Shown: positions 60,222-64,000 of the stretch, in pieces
How positions within the stretch are numbered: position 1 is the first letter of the stretch
Layout of the letters: every line of letters begins with the position of its first letter
From: RUG14300 sp964619685
GTDB taxonomy: Bacteria; Bacillota; Clostridia; Christensenellales; CAG-1252
Assembly: GCA_964619685.1 (NCBI GenBank)
Contig: CAZUET010000001.1
Span: 1 to 64,000 of the forward strand
Direction of reading: 5' to 3'
Length of the DNA stretch: 64,000 bases
The notes under the pieces: generated by a model
The model's input: the letters and a program-made list of their open reading frames with translations, nothing else
Told to the model about the DNA's origin: nothing
Database searches by the model: none
Position numbers and translations under genes: made by a program

Positions 60222-62006
60222 ATGGCAAGAAAATTTGTTTCAAAAATCGGCGGACAAGCCGTACTTGAAGGTGTAATGATGCGTGGCGAAAAGAGTTACG
60301 CCACTGCAGTTAGGACATCTGATGGAAAAATAACGGTAGAATCAAAGAGGGTTCAACCGAGTAAAGGATGGACGAAGATTCCTATTATTAGGGGAATCGT
60401 TAATTTTTTCTTATCTCTTGTTAATGGTATGAAAATTACCATGCGTTCTGCAGAGGTATTTGGTGAGGAAATAGAGCAGGAAGAGCCGTCCAAGTTCGAA
60501 AAATGGTTAGCGAAAACATTGCATATTGATGTAATGAGTATTGCTATGTTTTTTGGCGTTATATTGGGGCTTGCTTTTTCGGTTGCATTATTCTTTATTT
60601 TACCGACCTTGATAACAGGATGGATTCCTTTAGATACTATATGGTTAAATCTTATTGAGGGTTTAGTTAGAATATTGATATTTGTTTCATATATTCTTTT
60701 GACTTCGTTAATGAAGGATATAAGAAGGCTTTATCAATATCATGGAGCAGAGCATAAGACTATAGCATGCTTTGAACAAGGCTTGCCGTTGACTGTCGAA
60801 AATGCAAAACAACAGAGTAAGCATCACGACAGATGCGGTACCAACTTCATTGTGATAGTAATGATAGTTTCGATTCTTATGTTTTCATTGGTAGAGTATC
60901 TACTCTCATTATGCGGATTTGTTATCAGTGAGTTGCCAGTGTCGAGTATTATCCAAAAGCTTGTAAGAATAGCCATTAAGCTTGCAATGCTTCCGTTGGT
61001 TGCAGGTGTAAGCTACGAGGTTCTCAAATTCCTTGCCAAATTTGACAACCCATTTGTTAGGGCATTAAAGGCTCCCGGAATGCTCATTCAGCATATAACG
61101 ACCAGAGAACCCGATGATAGTATGCTTGAAGTTGCGATTAAGGCGTTTATCACCGTTCAAGAGTTGGATGCGGATGAATCCTTAGAAACCACGACATTTG
61201 TTATTCAAAAGTCGTTAGCGAAGTGTAGAGAAGAGTTATCTGCTTATCTTGAGGGTGTAGCCGAAGCGGATGCAAAGGCAAAATATATTATTTCCGAGGT
61301 GACAGGGTTAAGCGAAGCCGAACTCAATTCGATCAAGACGATAAAGGATTACGAATATGATCGGTGTATCGAGTATTCCAAGAGAGTTGCAAACGGCGAA
61401 CCGTTACAATATATTTTTGGATATGCATATTTTTACGGTAGAAAATTCACGGTAAATCCAAGCGTTTTGATTCCTCGTCAAGATACCGAATTTGTGGTAG
61501 AGAAGGCGTTAGAATATGTGCATGACGGTTCAAAAGTGCTTGATATATGTACAGGTTCAGGCTGTATTGCTGCAACTGTATCTTTGGAAAAAAATATTCA
61601 TGTGGTAGCTGTAGACATTTCAAAAGATGCATTGAATATAGCGAAGAATAATGTTGACGGTTTGAATGCTGATGTAGAATTGATCGAATCTGATATGTTT
61701 AATGGTGTTAGCGATAACTTTGATTTGATCATATCTAACCCTCCGTATATATCGGAATCGGATATGGCACAGCTTCCTATCGATGTAACAAAAGAACCAA
61801 AGCTTGCTTTATACGGCGGTAAAGACGGCTTGGATTTTTATAGGATAATAGCAAGCTCGGCGCCGTTAAATTCCAATGGTGTAATCGTATTAGAGATAGG
61901 AGATCATCAAGCGGACGGTATAAAAGAGATATTTGGAGAATATTCGAGTGTTGAAATATATCAAGATTTGAGTGGAACCGATAGAATAGCGGTAATTAAA
62001 AAATAA
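60222..62006 (+). CDS. prmC: YqhQ (DUF1385)-PrmC fusion: membrane domain plus release-factor glutamine methyltransferase
   Basis: One 594-residue frame holds two full-length proteins. Residues ~1-300 are DUF1385/YqhQ: GGQAVLEGVMMRG (10-22), two pairs of membrane helices (~105-165, ~205-245), YQYHGAEHKTIACFEQG and HHDRCGTNFIV. Residues ~310-594 are PrmC: an N-terminal helical domain (CREELSAYLEGV ... GEPLQYIFGYAYFYG), SAM site LDICTGSGCIAATV (~441-454) and catalytic SNPPYISES (Asn506). PrmC methylates the Gln of the GGQ motif in release factors, and prfA follows after 17 bases. In Firmicutes yqhQ, prmC and prfA are normally separate neighbours. No ribosome site precedes the ATG, which directly follows a terminator. 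Confidence 0.9.
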   Translation: MARKFVSKIGGQAVLEGVMMRGEKSYATAVRTSDGKITVESKRVQPSKGWTKIPIIRGIVNFFLSLVNGMKITMRSAEVFGEEIEQEEPSKFEKWLAKTLHIDVMSIAMFFGVILGLAFSVALFFILPTLITGWIPLDTIWLNLIEGLVRILIFVSYILLTSLMKDIRRLYQYHGAEHKTIACFEQGLPLTVENAKQQSKHHDRCGTNFIVIVMIVSILMFSLVEYLLSLCGFVISELPVSSIIQKLVRIAIKLAMLPLVAGVSYEVLKFLAKFDNPFVRALKAPGMLIQHITTREPDDSMLEVAIKAFITVQELDADESLETTTFVIQKSLAKCREELSAYLEGVAEADAKAKYIISEVTGLSEAELNSIKTIKDYEYDRCIEYSKRVANGEPLQYIFGYAYFYGRKFTVNPSVLIPRQDTEFVVEKALEYVHDGSKVLDICTGSGCIAATVSLEKNIHVVAVDISKDALNIAKNNVDGLNADVELIESDMFNGVSDNFDLIISNPPYISESDMAQLPIDVTKEPKLALYGGKDGLDFYRIIASSAPLNSNGVIVLEIGDHQADGIKEIFGEYSSVEIYQDLSGTDRIAVIKK

Positions 62007-62023
62007 AGTAGTGAGATAAAATT

Positions 62024-63094
62024 ATGTTTGAAAAATTAGATGATGTAAAAATTAGATATCAGGAAATAGGCGAATCCTTAGCGGATCCTGCCGTTTTGGG
62101 CGATAGAGAAAAGTGGCAAAAGCTAAGTAAGGAATATGCAGATCTCACCCCTATCATAGATACCTATAATGAATATCTTGCAGTTAATAAGAATATTGAG
62201 GACTGTAAGAATATAATCAAAGAAAATGAAGATCCCGATTTTGTTGAAATGGCAAAGGAAGAATTGTCCGAAGCTAATTCGACTATCGAAGAGATTGCTG
62301 AAAGGCTTAAGCGTTTATTGATTCCAAAGGATCCTAATGATGAAAAGAATGTTATTCTTGAAATTAGAGGCGGAGCAGGTGGAGATGAAGCGTCATTGTT
62401 TGGAAGCGAGCTTTTAAGAATGTATGAAAGATTTGCCGAGAGAATGCGTTGGGGCGTTGAAGAGGTTGAAATGAACCTTACCGATTTAGGTGGTGTAAAT
62501 AAAGTCGTAATCATGATTAAGGGAAAAGGTGCCTATTCAAAACTCAAATTCGAATCGGGTGCACACCGTGTACAAAGAGTTCCTGCCACCGAATCGCAAG
62601 GTAGAATTCATACATCTACAGCAACCGTTGCCGTTCTTCCCGAAGCAGAAGATATTGATGTTAAGCTCAATATGAACGATGTCAAGGTAGATACCTATAG
62701 AGCAGGTGGTGCAGGCGGACAGTATGTTAATAGAACGGACTCCGCAGTAAGAATGACACATATTCCTACAGGAATCGTTGTAACCTGTCAAGATGAAAAG
62801 TCACAGTTAAAGAATAAGGAAAAAGCAATACGAGTATTGAAGACACGTCTTTATGAGTTCTATCAAGGTCAAGCCGATAAGGAATATGCCGAAAATAGAA
62901 AATCGCAGGTAGGTACAGGCGATAGATCAGAGAGAATTCGTACCTACAACTTCCCTCAAGGACGAGTTACCGACCATAGAATTAATATGACGCTATACAG
63001 TCTTGATCAATTCCTTGACGGCGACATTCTCGAAATCGTTGACGCTCTTGCAATCGATCACGAAAATAAGCTTTTAGCCGAAGGATCGGTATAA
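62024..63094 (+). CDS. prfA: Peptide chain release factor 1
   Basis: It ends translation at UAA and UAG. The 356-residue protein has the standard domains: N-terminal helices, ILEIRGGAGGDEASLFGSEL, the GGQ loop TYRAGGAGGQYVNRTDSAVR (the Gln is the PrmC target), codon-recognition helix region HRVQRVPATESQGRIHTSTA (with PxT = PAT) and the C-terminal SERIRTYNFPQGRVTDHRIN. The residue after GGQ is Tyr, where His is usual. A weak GTGAG precedes ATG. Its neighbour encodes its own modifying enzyme. Confidence 0.96.
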   Translation: MFEKLDDVKIRYQEIGESLADPAVLGDREKWQKLSKEYADLTPIIDTYNEYLAVNKNIEDCKNIIKENEDPDFVEMAKEELSEANSTIEEIAERLKRLLIPKDPNDEKNVILEIRGGAGGDEASLFGSELLRMYERFAERMRWGVEEVEMNLTDLGGVNKVVIMIKGKGAYSKLKFESGAHRVQRVPATESQGRIHTSTATVAVLPEAEDIDVKLNMNDVKVDTYRAGGAGGQYVNRTDSAVRMTHIPTGIVVTCQDEKSQLKNKEKAIRVLKTRLYEFYQGQADKEYAENRKSQVGTGDRSERIRTYNFPQGRVTDHRINMTLYSLDQFLDGDILEIVDALAIDHENKLLAEGSV

Positions 63095-63171
63095 TAAATA
63101 ATAATCTAAAAATGGGGTTTGTAAAAAGTCCCTTTTTTATAAACACTAATACGAGGAGCAATCCACGAAAT

Positions 63172-63210
63172 AAAAAGACGGCACTGACCTTTTTGTAGCG
63201 CCGTCTTTTT
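63172..63210. terminator. Bidirectional terminator after prfA
   Basis: AAAAAGACGGC (63172-63182) pairs perfectly with GCCGTCTTTTT (63200-63210). A weaker GGGGTTT...AGTCCCTTTTTT structure lies at ~63114-63138. Confidence 0.85.
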
Positions 63211-63258
63211 CAATTAACTGTATTACAATATAGCTTTCATATTGAATTGAAAATTCTA

Positions 63259-64000
63259 TTAATCCTTATACCAATAGTAGTTTTTATATGTCGATTTGAA
63301 GTAAGTAGCATTTTTTTTCGGATCGCTTACATCGACAGGTATACCATCTTGCTTACTTTTAAAATTATCGATTTTTTCTGTTACATACCAGCCATTTGGA
63401 TCTTCAAATTTTACGCTTATGAGATTATTACAATACTCGAAAGCAGAATCACCAATGCTTGTTACGCTATTGGGGATAGTAATACTTGTAAGACCAGTGC
63501 AGCCTTCGAATGCAGAATCACCGATGCTTGTTACGCTATTGGGGATAGTAATACTTGTAAGACTAGTGCAGCCTTCGAATGCATAATCACCAATTCTAGT
63601 TATGCTATTTGGAATTATACTATTTTTGCAACCAAGAATAAGTTTATTAGTATCAGTTTCAATTAGACAATTATCTTTACTATGATATTTTGTATTTTTG
63701 GCATCTACTATTATTTTTTCAAGACCAGTGCAGCCACGGAATGCTTTCCACTCAATACTTGTTACGCTATTAGGAATAGTTATACTTGTGAGACCAGTGC
63801 AGTCGCTAAATGCAAAATCATCGATGCTTGTTACATAATTGGGGATCTTGCTATTTTTACAGCCTAATATTAATGTGTTAGTTCCTTTTCCAATTACACA
63901 GTCATCAATTGCATAAAAATAAGGATTCTTTTTGTCAACAATAATACGATATAAACTTTGTAACCTAAACAAAGGAGGCGATGATACGCTCTCAAGTATT
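63259..64000 (-). CDS. BspA-type leucine-rich repeat protein, C-terminal part (5' end beyond right edge)
   Basis: The minus-strand frame is open to the window edge with no stop, so the true start lies outside; the TTG at 63972 is internal. It contains at least five LRR_5 (BspA/TpLRR) units of the form AFEGCTGLTSITIPNSVTSIG, separated twice by a non-repeat segment of the type CLIETDTNKLILGCKNSIIPN. The last ~45 residues (WYVTEKIDNFKSKQDGIPVD) are the common BspA end module. Such proteins are surface or secreted binders in gut bacteria and protists. Two units are nearly identical at DNA level (63451-63519 and 63520-63588). Confidence 0.88.
   Translation of the reverse strand, partial: ILESVSSPPLFRLQSLYRIIVDKKNPYFYAIDDCVIGKGTNTLILGCKNSKIPNYVTSIDDFAFSDCTGLTSITIPNSVTSIEWKAFRGCTGLEKIIVDAKNTKYHSKDNCLIETDTNKLILGCKNSIIPNSITRIGDYAFEGCTSLTSITIPNSVTSIGDSAFEGCTGLTSITIPNSVTSIGDSAFEYCNNLISVKFEDPNGWYVTEKIDNFKSKQDGIPVDVSDPKKNATYFKSTYKNYYWYKD
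63451..63588 (-). repeat. Tandem 69-base repeat within the leucine-rich repeat gene
   Basis: Two adjacent 69-base units (63451-63519, 63520-63588) differ at only a few positions. Each encodes one 23-residue repeat. The high identity at third codon positions points to a recent duplication. Confidence 0.85.

Noticed and set aside
63451..63588. Possible CRISPR-like array
   Set aside because: The repeats are adjacent with no spacers and are in frame with leucine-rich repeat units.
63247..63666. 139-codon plus-strand frame opposite the leucine-rich repeat gene
   Set aside because: It is the antisense shadow of the repeat units; its own repetition follows the 69-base period of the real gene.

Overview
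The window looks like a low-GC chromosome segment from an anaerobic Gram-positive bacterium, most likely an uncultured gut member of class Clostridia (a Christensenellales-like lineage is a guess). Reasons: many lipoproteins with lipobox Cys and no outer-membrane genes; rubrerythrin; T-box, S-box (SAM-I) and L-box (lysine) RNA switches; strong AGGAGG ribosome sites with TTGACA/TATAAT promoters; a yaaO-holB-yaaT (ricT) gene order as in Firmicutes. I see no rRNA, tRNA, CRISPR array, transposase or prophage.

Layout. 1-284: start of a secreted protein running off the left edge. 780-1571: LytTR-PAS regulator. 1850-7155: an XRE-cupin regulator followed by a complete potABCD polyamine importer, with a consensus promoter and palindromes. 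7252-9570 (minus): thymidylate synthase behind a GLUG-type lipoprotein with an apparently leaderless promoter. 9789-12440: Ca2+-type P-ATPase. 12664-21246: a 2081-residue lipoprotein, folD, a Nudix ADP-sugar hydrolase and a DUF4349 lipoprotein. 21427-22513: a frameshifted transglutaminase-like gene. 22695-23873 (minus): MscL and a DUF308-like membrane protein. 24090-26370: membrane-anchored metallophosphoesterase and glycerophosphodiesterase. 26681-28740 (minus): thrS behind a T-box leader. 28917-29453: rubrerythrin.

30174-44297 is a glycan-use locus: an Ig-like surface lipoprotein, two solute-binding lipoproteins (one carrying InlB-type repeats), a GH97 glycoside hydrolase, two permeases, an ATPase with large insertions, a LacI-type regulator and a Gfo/Idh oxidoreductase. 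The pattern is capture and cleavage of a glycan outside the cell, import, then oxidation inside. 44562-47277 is a lysine-riboswitch-controlled amino acid importer, which fixes lysine as its probable substrate.

47354-48220 is a zinc-ribbon/VWA protein. 48513-54896 (minus) is a tight cluster: InlB-repeat lipoprotein (second leaderless promoter), YaaO-like decarboxylase, HolB, RicT, a CitG-like protein, a small ferredoxin-thioredoxin-reductase-like protein and ComEC. 54951-58016 holds a Crp/Fnr regulator divergent from a NitT/TauT-type importer. 58134-58630 (minus) holds a SAM-I riboswitch in front of a lone 91-residue orphan, the most unusual regulatory pairing here. 58890-59663 is a PRC-barrel protein. 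59877-63094 carries ribosomal protein L31, a YqhQ(DUF1385)-PrmC fusion and prfA. The right edge cuts a BspA-like leucine-rich repeat gene.

Four related intergenic repeats (about 21253, 26541, 44341 and 58732) with similar ends point to a dispersed non-coding repeat family.
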